A stretch of 64,000 nucleotides of DNA from JADJYF01 sp965278995 (GTDB lineage: Bacteria; Pseudomonadota; Gammaproteobacteria; Ga0077536). The stretch is taken from positions 1,860,001 through 1,924,000 of the forward strand of contig OZ257136.1 in NCBI GenBank assembly GCA_965278995.1. The letters are read 5' to 3'. Below the pieces are notes generated by a model. The model searched no databases and was not told the origin of the DNA. It was given only the letters and a program-made list of their open reading frames with translations. The translations under genes and the position numbers were made by a program. Position 1 is the first letter of the stretch. Each line of letters opens with the position of its first letter. Of the stretch, positions 25,685 to 33,884 are shown one piece after another.

Positions 25685-26779
25685 TCAGGGAAAAACGACA
25701 ATCCCGGCGCCAGGCAGTTCAATCGTGACCTGGCGACCCGGCTCCAGCTCGGCACGTTCGAGAAATCGCCGCGTCACTACCGCGCGGATATTTTCACTGC
25801 CATCGAGGCTGCTGACCGTGAGGTGAATGCTGTCACCAAGCGACGCCACCCGATCGAGTACGACGACAATGCTTGAGGATTCCGTTGCCGCTGTTCGGCC
25901 ACTCTTCAGCAGTCCGACATCGCCGGCCGCGATACCCCATTGCACGGACTGACCCCGACGTAACGTCGTGGCCATGGATACTGCTATGGGAATGACCACC
26001 TCGGTGCCGCCCCACGCGACGGTCGCTGCCGCGGCCTCGCTGTCGATTGCAATGACGGTCGATTCGAACAAATTGGTAAAGCCGACCAGACGTGCCACTT
26101 CAGCGCTGGCCGGCCGGTTGCGCACGCCGTCCGGCGTACCGTCCTGCAGCGTCTTGCCGTGGCTGAGCACGATCATCCTATCGGCAAGCAGGTGCGCTTC
26201 CGTTAGTGAATGCGTCACCAGTACGACCGGAATGTTGAGTCCCGTACGCAGCACTGCAAGTTCTTCGTACAGCCGTTCACGACTCATCTGATCGACCGCC
26301 GCGAACGGCTCGTCGAGCAGCAATACACGCGGCTCACGAACCAACGCGCGCGCCAGCGCTACGCGCTGCTGTTGTCCGCCAGACAGTTGCGCCGGTCGCC
26401 GCGCAGCCAACCCGTACAAGCCGACTGCGTCGAGCGCAGAGGCGGCACGCGCCAGGCGTTCAGCCCGCGGCAATCGGTGAACCGCCTCGGCAACGTTTTC
26501 CTGAACGCTCAGATGGGGGAACAACGCATAGTTCTGCAGCACCATACCAACACGACGTTCACGCGGATCGACCCACACGCCGCTCGCGCTATCCTGCCAG
26601 CATTCATCACCGACCGAAACGCGGCCAAGACGCGTCCGCGTCAAACCCGCAATGGCGCGCAATACCGTAGTCTTGCCGGCGCCCGATGGCCCGACCAGCG
26701 CCAGCAGTTCACCAGCAGCACAACGCACCCGCGCCGCCAGCGGAATGGGCGACTCCTCAGTAAACTCGGCATCGAGCAT
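25685..26779 (-). CDS. modC: Molybdate ABC transporter ATP-binding protein
   Basis: A 364-residue ModC. The Walker A GPSGAGKTT is at 30-38, the ABC signature LSGGQQQR follows, and Walker B is VLLLDEP. The C-terminal 110 residues form a TOBE-type molybdate-binding domain. Its ATG (26779) overlaps the modB stop by one base (TGATG), indicating translational coupling. With ModA and ModB it imports molybdate, and possibly tungstate, for the two flanking Mo enzymes. It runs convergent to the first Mo-oxidoreductase gene with 25 bp between. Confidence 0.95.
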   Translation of the reverse strand: MLDAEFTEESPIPLAARVRCAAGELLALVGPSGAGKTTVLRAIAGLTRTRLGRVSVGDECWQDSASGVWVDPRERRVGMVLQNYALFPHLSVQENVAEAVHRLPRAERLARAASALDAVGLYGLAARRPAQLSGGQQQRVALARALVREPRVLLLDEPFAAVDQMSRERLYEELAVLRTGLNIPVVLVTHSLTEAHLLADRMIVLSHGKTLQDGTPDGVRNRPASAEVARLVGFTNLFESTVIAIDSEAAAATVAWGGTEVVIPIAVSMATTLRRGQSVQWGIAAGDVGLLKSGRTAATESSSIVVVLDRVASLGDSIHLTVSSLDGSENIRAVVTRRFLERAELEPGRQVTIELPGAGIVVFP

Positions 26780-27453
26780 CAGGTTCGGCCGTAGGCAGCA
26801 GGTGGACTGCCGCCGAACCACGCGCTGATCAGCAACGCCAGAAGCGACGCGAGCAACAGCGTCGCCGACATCAGACCGGCACCTGCCATGTCGAAAGCCT
26901 GCACACGATCATAGATGGCGATCGCAACGGTGCGCGTCTCGCCGGGAATATTGCCGCCGACCATCAGAACAACACCGAACTCGCCGAGCGTATGCGCTGC
27001 TGTCATGACGAGCCCAGTGAGAATGCCGGGCCATGCCAGCGGCAGCTCAATTCGCCACAAAGTCCTCCAGCGCGACAGTCCGCAAGTTTGAGCAGCATCC
27101 AGCAGATCAGGTGAGATGGATCCGAAAGCGCGTTGCATGGGCAGAATGGCGAACGGCAGATTGAACACGATGCTCGCCACCAGCAGACCACTGAAGGAAA
27201 ACGCCAGCGGCGTGCCGAATACGCGTTCGTAGAATGCGCCCAGCGGCGAGGCGCTACCCATCGCGACCAGCAGGTAATAGCCGAGCACGGTCGGCGGCAG
27301 TATCAGAGGCAAAGCCAACGCTGCCTCGATCAGCAGCCGGCGTCGCCGCCGGCTGTAAGCCAGCCAGCGCGCCATCAGCAGCGCGCCGGGTAACAGGCAG
27401 GCTGCGGTGGCGCCAGCGAGCGCGAACGAGAGCCGCAAAGAATCCCAGTCCAC
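26779..27453 (-). CDS. modB: Molybdate ABC transporter permease
   Basis: A 224-residue inner-membrane permease with about five TM helices and the EAA-type coupling loop (LLDAAQTCGLSRWRTLWRI) that contacts ModC. The length is normal for ModB. It starts at GTG 27453, two bases after the modA stop, and overlaps modC by one base, so modABC is one tight operon. Confidence 0.95.
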   Translation of the reverse strand: MDWDSLRLSFALAGATAACLLPGALLMARWLAYSRRRRRLLIEAALALPLILPPTVLGYYLLVAMGSASPLGAFYERVFGTPLAFSFSGLLVASIVFNLPFAILPMQRAFGSISPDLLDAAQTCGLSRWRTLWRIELPLAWPGILTGLVMTAAHTLGEFGVVLMVGGNIPGETRTVAIAIYDRVQAFDMAGAGLMSATLLLASLLALLISAWFGGSPPAAYGRT

Positions 27454-27455
27454 GA

Positions 27456-28262
27456 TTACTCGTCCGGCAGTTCAAAACCGAAGCGCGCAAAAATATCTCG
27501 CGCCTGCGCGCCAGCCAGCCACGCATAAAATTCGAGCGCTGCCGGCGAGGCGCGCTTGAGGGCAGCCATGCGCTGGCGCAGCGGCTGATGCATCTCGGCC
27601 GGCACCAACGCATATTCACCGGCAGCAGCAAACGTCGGTGCGCGCGCCAGCGACAACGCGATGAGTCCGCCTTCAGCCGCGCCGGTGAGCGCAAATTGCG
27701 CAGCTTGCGCGACATTCTCGCCCAGCACCAGTCGCGCTTCGATGACCGGCCATAGACCGCGCGCCTGGAGGGCGTCACGGGCTGCCCGTCCGTAAGGCGC
27801 ATGCGCCGGGTTGGCGATGGCGAAGTGCCTCAGGCGCCCGTCTGCAAGCGCGCGTTCGAGATCATCGAGCTTGGCATCGGCGTGCAGCGGCGAACCGTGC
27901 GGAACGAACAGTGCCAGTCGACCGATGCCATAGAGTTGGCTGTCATCGCGGGCAAGACCCAGTCGGGCAAGTTCCAGCACGAGCGTTTCATCTGCCGACA
28001 TGAAAATATCGAAAGGCGCACCTTGACGGATCTGGGCGAAGAAATTTCCGGACGATCCATAGCTGGCGCGCACAACCTGCCCGCCGTGCTGGCGGTAAGT
28101 CTCGATCGCTTCATCGAGCGCGAATTTCAGATCGGAGGCGGCCGCGACGAGCGGTACCGGCTCGGCAATGGCCGCTGTGCCCGTCGCGGTGAGACAGACG
28201 GCGACAAGCAGCTGTCGGACCCGGACTTTCCATCCGGCATACACTGGAGCGATGCTGACCAT
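27456..28262 (-). CDS. modA: Molybdate-binding periplasmic protein
   Basis: A 268-residue exported substrate-binding protein. The signal peptide covers about residues 1-32, and the mature start PVPLVAAASDL is typical of ModA. Ligand-loop features ASYGSSGNF and PFDIFMSADE are present. The start at ATG 28262 gives an N-region of about 16 residues; GTG at codon 7 is an alternative. It heads the modABC operon and is divergent from the second Mo-oxidoreductase gene, whose shared 220-bp upstream region may contain a molybdate-responsive operator. Confidence 0.95.
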   Translation of the reverse strand: MVSIAPVYAGWKVRVRQLLVAVCLTATGTAAIAEPVPLVAAASDLKFALDEAIETYRQHGGQVVRASYGSSGNFFAQIRQGAPFDIFMSADETLVLELARLGLARDDSQLYGIGRLALFVPHGSPLHADAKLDDLERALADGRLRHFAIANPAHAPYGRAARDALQARGLWPVIEARLVLGENVAQAAQFALTGAAEGGLIALSLARAPTFAAAGEYALVPAEMHQPLRQRMAALKRASPAALEFYAWLAGAQARDIFARFGFELPDE

Positions 28263-28324
28263 GCAGTGATCCGGGGCGCCTATCGCTGCGTGTTCATGGT
28301 TGGTGCTGCCTCATCGTGCCTTTC

Positions 28325-28364
28325 CTGCGTACCACGCAGTGTAACCCGCTGATACGACAGCGGG
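28325..28364. promoter_or_regulatory. Two adjacent hairpins between modA and the second Mo-oxidoreductase
   Basis: CTGCGT-ACC-ACGCAG (28325-28339) and CCCGCT-8 nt-AGCGGG (28345-28364) are two perfect inverted repeats 5 bp apart in the divergent intergenic region. There is no T-tract. The position fits an operator or a 5'-leader structure for either gene. I do not see a canonical E. coli ModE box or Moco riboswitch core. Confidence 0.4.
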
Positions 28365-28482
28365 GCGTCGTCGTCACAGCATCGTGGCGGATGGCGATTA
28401 TCGCGGCCACTGCACTTGCAGCAGGACGTCGGGCCGGTGATAGTACCGGCACCCGCATTACAGCACCTTGAGTATCGTTGCC

Positions 28483-30570
28483 ATGAGCAGTCCTGCCCCA
28501 TTTCTTCATTCCGCGTGTCCACACGATTGCCCATCGACCTGCGCGCTCGAAGTGGAACGTCTGGCTCCGGATCGCATCGGGCGGGTTCGCGGAGCGGCGG
28601 CGAACAGCTATACGGCCGGTGTCATCTGCAGCAAGGTCGCGCGTTACGCGGAACGCATTCATCATCCTGACCGCCTGACCCTGCCGCTGCGACGCACTGG
28701 CGAGAAGGGTTCGGATTCATTCGTTCCAATCAGCTGGGACGCGGCGCTCGACGAAGTTGCCGAGGCATTTCTGACCGCCGAACAACGGCTGGGCGCGGCC
28801 ACTGTCTGGCCATATTTCTACGCCGGCACGATGGGTCTGGTCATGCGCGATGGCATCAACCGTCTGCGCCATGTCAAACGGTATTCCGGGCAGCATTCGA
28901 CCATCTGCACAACGCTTGCCGGCAACGGCTACCTGGCGGGGACGGGCCGTATCGCCGGCACCGACCCGCGCGAAATGGCGCAGGCCGATGTCGTCGTCAT
29001 CTGGGGGACAAACGCAGCGGCAACGCAAATCAACGTCATGACCCATGCGCTGGCAGCACGCCGCGAGCGGCGCGCGCAGATTGTCGTCATCGATACCTAT
29101 CGCAATGCGACCGCGCGACAGGCAGACCTGTTCGTGTGCGTGCGACCGGGAACCGACGGCGCTCTCGCCTGTGCCGTGATGCACGTGCTGTTCCGCGATG
29201 GCCATGCCGACTGGGACTACCTGGAACGTTATACCGACACGCCTCATGAACTTGAGCAGCATCTCGCCACGCGCGACCCGGCCTGGGCCAGTGCGATTAC
29301 CGGCGTACCGCAAGCGCTTATCGAACAGCTCGCGACACTCATCGGAACGCATCCACGCTGCTTCTTCCGACTCGGGTACGGATTCTCGCGCCAGCGTAAC
29401 GGCTCGGTAAACATGCATGCAGCGCTCTCCATTCCCGCGGTCACCGGCGCCTGGCGCCATCCTGGCGGTGGCGCGTTCTACAACAATGGCGCGATTTATC
29501 ATTGGGACCGCACCTTGATCGATGGCCTGGATGCCTGCGATCGCGAGGTGCGTCTGCTCGATCAATCACGTATTGGCGCTGTGTTGACGGGTGAGCGCTT
29601 TGCGCTGGCCGACGGTCCGCCAGTGACCGCCATGCTGATCCAGAATACCAACCCGATGTCGGTTGCACCGGACTTGAACCAGGTTCAGGCAGGTTTTGCG
29701 CGGCGCGATCTGTTTGTCTGTGTCCACGAACAGTTCATGACCGAGACGGCAAAAATGGCGGATATCGTCCTGCCGGCAACGATGTTTCTCGAACACGACG
29801 ACCTCTATCAGGGCGGGGGCCAACAGCACATCCTGTTTGGGCCGAAGATAGTCGAAGCCCCGGGCGAATGCCGCTCGAATCACGACGTGATCTGCGGGCT
29901 GGCTGAACGTTTGGGCGCGGTTCATCGCGGGTTCGCCATGAGCCCACGCGAAATCATCGATTGGACGCTGCGCACATCGGGTTGGAACGATCTGGCGACA
30001 CTCGAACGCGAACATTGGTTTGACGTTCAGCCGCCGTTCGAAGAAGCGCATTTCCTGAACGGCTTCGGCCACGCCGACCGGCGTTTCCACTTCGCCGCCA
30101 ACTGGACCGCTGCCGGACTCACTGCGTTCAGCGGCCCCGGCGCTGCCGCCGCGATGCCGCGCCTGCCGGATCATTGGGACGTCATCGAAAATGCGACTGA
30201 CGAACATCCGTTCCGGCTGGTTACTGCGCCGGCACGTCAATTCCTGAATTCCAGCTTCACGGAAACTCCGACGTCAAAACGCCGCGAACAACGACCGACT
30301 CTGCTGCTGCATCCAGCCGATGCCGCGCAACTCGGTGTCGCCGATGGTGAACGGATTGCCGTCAGCAATGTACGCGGCGCAGTGAGTCTGCACGCGGCGT
30401 TATTCGACGGCTTGCAGCGCGGTGTGGTCATTGCCGAGAGCATCTGGCCAAACGCCGCTTACCCGGAAGGTCTGGGCATCAACGTCTTGACCGGCGCTGA
30501 TCCGGCGGCGCCGGTCGGCGGCGCGGCCTTTCACGATTCACGCGTTGCGCTGGCGCGGTGTCAAGGCTGA
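28483..30570 (+). CDS. Molybdopterin-dependent oxidoreductase, single subunit (2)
   Basis: A 695-residue relative of the enzyme at 23644. The iron-sulfur ligands are C12, C16, C20 and C49; Cys142 (STIC) occupies the candidate metal-ligand position. The C-terminal domain contains LLLHPADAAQLGVADGE. It is also cytoplasmic, without export signal or partner subunits. ATG 28483 is chosen over an in-frame TTG at 28468, which would add five residues. It is divergent from modABC, and its last 10 bases overlap the convergent FecR gene. Paralogy of the two enzymes suggests related but distinct substrates. Confidence 0.92.
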   Translation: MSSPAPFLHSACPHDCPSTCALEVERLAPDRIGRVRGAAANSYTAGVICSKVARYAERIHHPDRLTLPLRRTGEKGSDSFVPISWDAALDEVAEAFLTAEQRLGAATVWPYFYAGTMGLVMRDGINRLRHVKRYSGQHSTICTTLAGNGYLAGTGRIAGTDPREMAQADVVVIWGTNAAATQINVMTHALAARRERRAQIVVIDTYRNATARQADLFVCVRPGTDGALACAVMHVLFRDGHADWDYLERYTDTPHELEQHLATRDPAWASAITGVPQALIEQLATLIGTHPRCFFRLGYGFSRQRNGSVNMHAALSIPAVTGAWRHPGGGAFYNNGAIYHWDRTLIDGLDACDREVRLLDQSRIGAVLTGERFALADGPPVTAMLIQNTNPMSVAPDLNQVQAGFARRDLFVCVHEQFMTETAKMADIVLPATMFLEHDDLYQGGGQQHILFGPKIVEAPGECRSNHDVICGLAERLGAVHRGFAMSPREIIDWTLRTSGWNDLATLEREHWFDVQPPFEEAHFLNGFGHADRRFHFAANWTAAGLTAFSGPGAAAAMPRLPDHWDVIENATDEHPFRLVTAPARQFLNSSFTETPTSKRREQRPTLLLHPADAAQLGVADGERIAVSNVRGAVSLHAALFDGLQRGVVIAESIWPNAAYPEGLGINVLTGADPAAPVGGAAFHDSRVALARCQG

Positions 30571-31430
30571 GTGCTGCTGGAGACCCACGGACTGGCAAAG
30601 GCGAATTCCGTGCCGAGGCGCGCAGCGACGGCCTGCGCGTCGGTGCGCGTAACGTAGCCATCGCTGATCAGGCGCCACCAATCGCGCCCACTGACTTGAA
30701 CCGGTTCGACGGTAACAGCGTAACCGGCCTCGGCCAGCCGCATTCGCATGCCGTTGGCGGCATCCGCTTGCGGATAGGAAGCGAGGTTCAGGCGATAGCG
30801 GCCGTCCGCCTGGACAATTCCAGCATCGGCTTGCGGCTCGGTTTCTGCCGCCCATACCGTGAGATCGGCCGGAACAACCGGGGCCAACGGCAGCGCGTCC
30901 GCATTGCGCGGTGCCATGAACAACGTCAATGGCGTCTCTATCGGATAAGTCTGCCCATTGCGTTCGATGTCGATGCGTCCCTCGAGCAGCACGACGAAAT
31001 CACGGGCGTCTTCGGCTTTGCCCCACACATCCGTTCCGCGTATGCCGATAGTCGCTGTGCGCACCTGGGCGCGAATGTCGCGCTTGCGTCCGACTAATGT
31101 CGTGGTAAACCGGAAAGCGCCTTTCAGAACGTCGAGAAAACCCGTGAAGGTACCAGACTCTTCGACCGGCTCCTGCAGCTCACGCAAGGAGAAATCTGCC
31201 TCTGCGCCAAGCTTGATCACACTGCCTTCGGACAACGCCAGTATCACTCTTGCACCGCTACCGGTATGAATGACATCACCTGCTTCCAGTGCACGGCCAG
31301 CAGACAGCGGTTCGCGCACACCGCCGCGTTCGAGCCAGGCAGGTGCCTGCAGCAGACGTACGGTTGCCGGGGCCGCCTGCACCGTGCATGACAACAGGGC
31401 CAGAACCAGGCCCGTCCAGAATCCGTTCAT
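30561..31430 (-). CDS. FecR-domain protein with C-terminal SPOR domain
   Basis: A 289-residue exported protein. The signal peptide is residues 1-19 (ending VQA). A FecR domain (about 40-150) contains GDVIHTGSGARVIL and ATIGIRGTDVW. The C-terminal 75 residues are a SPOR-like fold (YRLNLASYPQADAANGMRMRL...YAVTVEPV), which in known proteins binds denuded peptidoglycan glycan strands. It is not accompanied by a FecI sigma factor or receptor, so iron signalling is unlikely; an envelope-structure role is more plausible. ATG 31430 has GGAGGGGAG upstream. Confidence 0.85.
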   Translation of the reverse strand: MNGFWTGLVLALLSCTVQAAPATVRLLQAPAWLERGGVREPLSAGRALEAGDVIHTGSGARVILALSEGSVIKLGAEADFSLRELQEPVEESGTFTGFLDVLKGAFRFTTTLVGRKRDIRAQVRTATIGIRGTDVWGKAEDARDFVVLLEGRIDIERNGQTYPIETPLTLFMAPRNADALPLAPVVPADLTVWAAETEPQADAGIVQADGRYRLNLASYPQADAANGMRMRLAEAGYAVTVEPVQVSGRDWWRLISDGYVTRTDAQAVAARLGTEFAFASPWVSSSTQP

Positions 31431-31549
31431 GCGCTCCCCTCCCCGATTACCCCGACCCATGATAGCAGTCGACCCCGGTGGTGGCCTGCGACCAACTGCT
31501 GTGGTTGGCTGTTCCGTCTACGAAAAGATGGCGGAATTGGATCAGCGTG

Positions 31550-31577
31550 AACGAACAACGGGGCCCTCGGCCCCGTT
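31550..31577 (-). terminator. Terminator downstream of hsp20
   Basis: A perfect 9-bp stem, AACGGGGCC (31557-31565) with GGCCCCGTT (31569-31577), loop CTC. Read on the minus strand it ends with GTTGTTCGTT, a moderately U-rich tail, 27 bp after the hsp20 stop codon. Confidence 0.7.
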
Positions 31578-31603
31578 GCGATCATCCGGTCGAGGTGCTC
31601 GCC

Positions 31604-32050
31604 TCAGCTTCCGACTTTGATCTTCTTCGGCTGGATCTGCTCTTTCTTCGGAATGCTGATTTCCAACACACCGTGAACAGTGCGCGCCTCGACTCGCTCG
31701 GAGTCGGCTGTGTCGGGCAAGGTAAAACGACGATAGAAATTGCCGTAGATACGCTCGACCCGGCGCGCGTTGGCACCACTGCCCTCGCGACGGTCGTCGA
31801 CGCGTTCACCGCGTATTGTCAAAACGCCGTTGTCCATCGAGACCTCGATAGCGTCAGGCACCACACCCGGTACGTCGGCAGTAATCACATAACGCGTCGC
31901 TTCCTCATGCACGTCGACTGCCGGTACCCAATGACTGACCGCCGAGGTCGAGTTGTCATCGCTGCTGGTCAGAGCGCTGCCGAAGGCGCGGTTCATATCG
32001 TCCTGCAATCGACGCAGGTTCAAGAACGGATCGTAATGGGTAGTACGCAT
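31604..32050 (-). CDS. Hsp20/alpha-crystallin small heat-shock protein
   Basis: A 148-residue small chaperone. The short N-terminal arm (MRTTHYDPF) precedes the alpha-crystallin domain (about 42-135) with DVPGVVPDAIEV and the GVLEISIPK end strand. The C-terminal tail is Lys-rich. It forms oligomers that hold unfolded proteins. ATG 32050 is fixed by AGGAGG 8 nt upstream; longer upstream readings run through the promoter. A sigma-32-type promoter lies at 32095-32122 and a terminator follows, so the gene is a self-contained heat-shock unit. Confidence 0.95.
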   Translation of the reverse strand: MRTTHYDPFLNLRRLQDDMNRAFGSALTSSDDNSTSAVSHWVPAVDVHEEATRYVITADVPGVVPDAIEVSMDNGVLTIRGERVDDRREGSGANARRVERIYGNFYRRFTLPDTADSERVEARTVHGVLEISIPKKEQIQPKKIKVGS

Positions 32051-32094
32051 GCTGAATTCCTCCTGAGCAGCAACCATTGCTGCTGATGGCACAT

Positions 32095-32122
32095 AGATGG
32101 GTTTCAAGCGCTGCGTTTCAAG
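32095..32122 (-). promoter_or_regulatory. Sigma-32 heat-shock promoter of hsp20
   Basis: On the minus strand CTTGAAA (32116-32122) is the exact consensus -35. After 13 bp comes ACCCATCT (32095-32102), matching 7 of the 8 positions of CCCCATnT (counting n). The predicted start lies near 32088, giving a leader of about 38 nt. A second TTGAAA overlaps the spacer. Confidence 0.85.
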
Positions 32123-32220
32123 GGCAATCGGCGCATAAAAGATCTCGCCAATTCGGCGGGGTCGTCGAACGATAAACTCGGCTACCATGATCACCTGTTC
32201 AGGAAAGCGAGGAACACTTC

Positions 32221-32901
32221 ATGATCGATTTGTATACGGCGGCGACGCCGAACGGCTGGAAAGTTTCTGTGATGCTCGAGGAGATAGGCCTGCCCTATAC
32301 CGTGCACCACGTCGACATCACGACCGGCGTGCAGAAAGAAGCATGGTTTACGGCCATCTGCCCCAACGGACGTATCCCCGCCATCGTCGACCGCGCCAAC
32401 GGCGATTTCGCGGTCTTTGAATCCGGCGCCATCATGCTCTACCTGGCGAAACAGACCGGCAAGTTGATGCCACTGGATGCACGCGGCGAATCGCGCGTCA
32501 CTCAATGGCTGATGTTCCAGATGGCGGGTATCGGCCCGATGATGGGCCAGGCGAATGTGTTTTATCGTTATTTTCCCGAGAAGATCCCGAGCGCGATCGC
32601 GCGCTATCACAATGAATGCCGCCGCTTGTTCGAAGTGCTCGATCGCCAGCTGAGCGGGCGTGAATTCCTGTGTGACGAATACAGCATTGCCGATATCGCG
32701 AACTGGTGCTGGGTCCGCATTCATTTCTGGGGCGGATCGAGCATCGACGGACTCGATCATTTGAACTCATGGATGAGCCGGCTTGAAGCGCGGCCGGCGT
32801 GCCAGCGCGGTATCGCCGTTCCAAAACCGGTCGACTGGAAAGCGATGGAAGACGACCTTGCGAAAAAAGACAGCACGGTGCGCGGGCTGGTCACACGCTG
32901 A
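32221..32901 (+). CDS. Glutathione S-transferase family protein (YfcG/Ure2-like)
   Basis: A 226-residue GST. The N-terminal thioredoxin-fold half starts LYTAATPNGWKVSVMLEE and has the cis-Pro/ES glutathione motif (GRIPAIVD...FESGAIMLYL). The C-terminal half is helical. The TPNGWKV pattern is that of the Nu class, whose members have disulfide-bond reductase activity with glutathione. There is no signal peptide. GAGGA precedes ATG 32221. It is divergent from hsp20, and the shared region might give it mild stress induction. Confidence 0.92.
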   Translation: MIDLYTAATPNGWKVSVMLEEIGLPYTVHHVDITTGVQKEAWFTAICPNGRIPAIVDRANGDFAVFESGAIMLYLAKQTGKLMPLDARGESRVTQWLMFQMAGIGPMMGQANVFYRYFPEKIPSAIARYHNECRRLFEVLDRQLSGREFLCDEYSIADIANWCWVRIHFWGGSSIDGLDHLNSWMSRLEARPACQRGIAVPKPVDWKAMEDDLAKKDSTVRGLVTR

Positions 32902-32914
32902 ATCGATGACCGCC

Positions 32915-32942
32915 TCCGCTGGCGCCTGTTGGCGCCAGCGGA
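32915..32942. terminator. Perfect 12-bp hairpin between convergent genes
   Basis: TCCGCTGGCGCC (32915-32926), loop TGTT, GGCGCCAGCGGA (32931-32942). It sits between the stops of the GST (+) and htpX (-) genes, so it can form in both transcripts. No clear T-tract follows on either strand, so it may act as a 3'-end stabiliser as much as a terminator. Confidence 0.55.
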
Positions 32943-32960
32943 TGTTCCCGAATCATTCCT

Positions 32961-33806
32961 TCAAGCGGCCGCGCGAAGCGCCGCAATGCGCGCTTCCAAA
33001 GGCGGATGGGTTGAGAGCAGAGTACCCAGTCCGCCGGCGATTCCGAAAGCCGCCATGCCGTCCGGCAGCGCTTGCGGATCATGTGCCTGTTGCAGTCTCT
33101 GCAGCGCGGCGATCATCTTCTCGCGCCCGGCCAGGCGGGCACCGCCCGCATCGGCGCGATACTCGCGGTAGCGACTGAACCACATCACGATCAGCGATGC
33201 GAGAAAACCCAGTACGAGCTGCGCAACGTAGTAGCCGATGTAGTAGCCGCCACCGTGACCCTGGCGATTGCCGCGATCGAGCACGCCAGCCAATAGATGC
33301 GCGAAGACCATGACGAACGTGTTCATCACGCCCTGCACCAGGGCAAGTGTCACCATGTCGCCATTGGCGATATGACTGATTTCGTGCCCGAGTACCGCTT
33401 CGACTTCGTCTTTCGACATGTTACGGAGCAGTCCGGTGCTGACGGCGACGAGCGCTTCGTCCTTGTTGGCGCCGGTCGCAAATGCGTTGGGCGTCGAGGT
33501 TTCGAACACGGCCACGGCAGGCATGCCGATGCCGGCAGCAGCAGCTTGACGGGCGACGACGTCGAGCAGCCAGCGTTCGCTGTCATTGGCGGGATGTTCG
33601 ATGACCTGCGCACCCATCGCGCGCATCGCCATCGATTTCGACAACAACAGCGAAATGAATGAGCCGCCCATGCCGAAGATCGCAGCAAACAGCAGGATGC
33701 TGCCACCGCCCTGTCCAGGCTGGTTGAGGCCGAGCAGATTAAGAACGATGGAAAGAACGAACAGAACGGCGACATTCGTCGCCAGAAATAATCCGATACG
33801 CAACAT
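32961..33806 (-). CDS. htpX: Membrane zinc metalloprotease HtpX
   Basis: A 281-residue M48 peptidase. Two N-terminal TM helices (about 4-26 and 35-55) come first, the zinc motif HEISH is at 141-145, and the third ligand Glu lies in YREYRADAGG. Two further hydrophobic segments follow the motif. It degrades misfolded inner-membrane proteins alongside FtsH. A sigma-32-type promoter is visible 51-78 bp upstream. It converges on the GST gene across a hairpin. Confidence 0.96.
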   Translation of the reverse strand: MLRIGLFLATNVAVLFVLSIVLNLLGLNQPGQGGGSILLFAAIFGMGGSFISLLLSKSMAMRAMGAQVIEHPANDSERWLLDVVARQAAAAGIGMPAVAVFETSTPNAFATGANKDEALVAVSTGLLRNMSKDEVEAVLGHEISHIANGDMVTLALVQGVMNTFVMVFAHLLAGVLDRGNRQGHGGGYYIGYYVAQLVLGFLASLIVMWFSRYREYRADAGGARLAGREKMIAALQRLQQAHDPQALPDGMAAFGIAGGLGTLLSTHPPLEARIAALRAAA

Positions 33807-33856
33807 AGGTGTCTCAGTCCCTCAGTCAGTCAGGCGTGCAGCCCACACTGTGCATC

Positions 33857-33884
33857 ACATGGGGACTGCGCCGGCGATTTAAAC
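33857..33884 (-). promoter_or_regulatory. Sigma-32-type promoter of htpX
   Basis: On the minus strand CCCCATGT (33857-33864) matches the consensus -10 fully. GTTTAAA (33878-33884) is a 5-of-7 match to the -35 at the same 13-bp spacing seen for hsp20. The -35 overlaps the stop codon of the histidine kinase gene. Known biology supports it: htpX is a heat-shock gene in E. coli. Confidence 0.75.

Noticed and set aside
28263..28482. Moco riboswitch or canonical ModE box
   Set aside because: Neither the riboswitch core nor the TATAT-rich ModE palindrome is visible in this 220-bp region; only two short GC-rich hairpins are.
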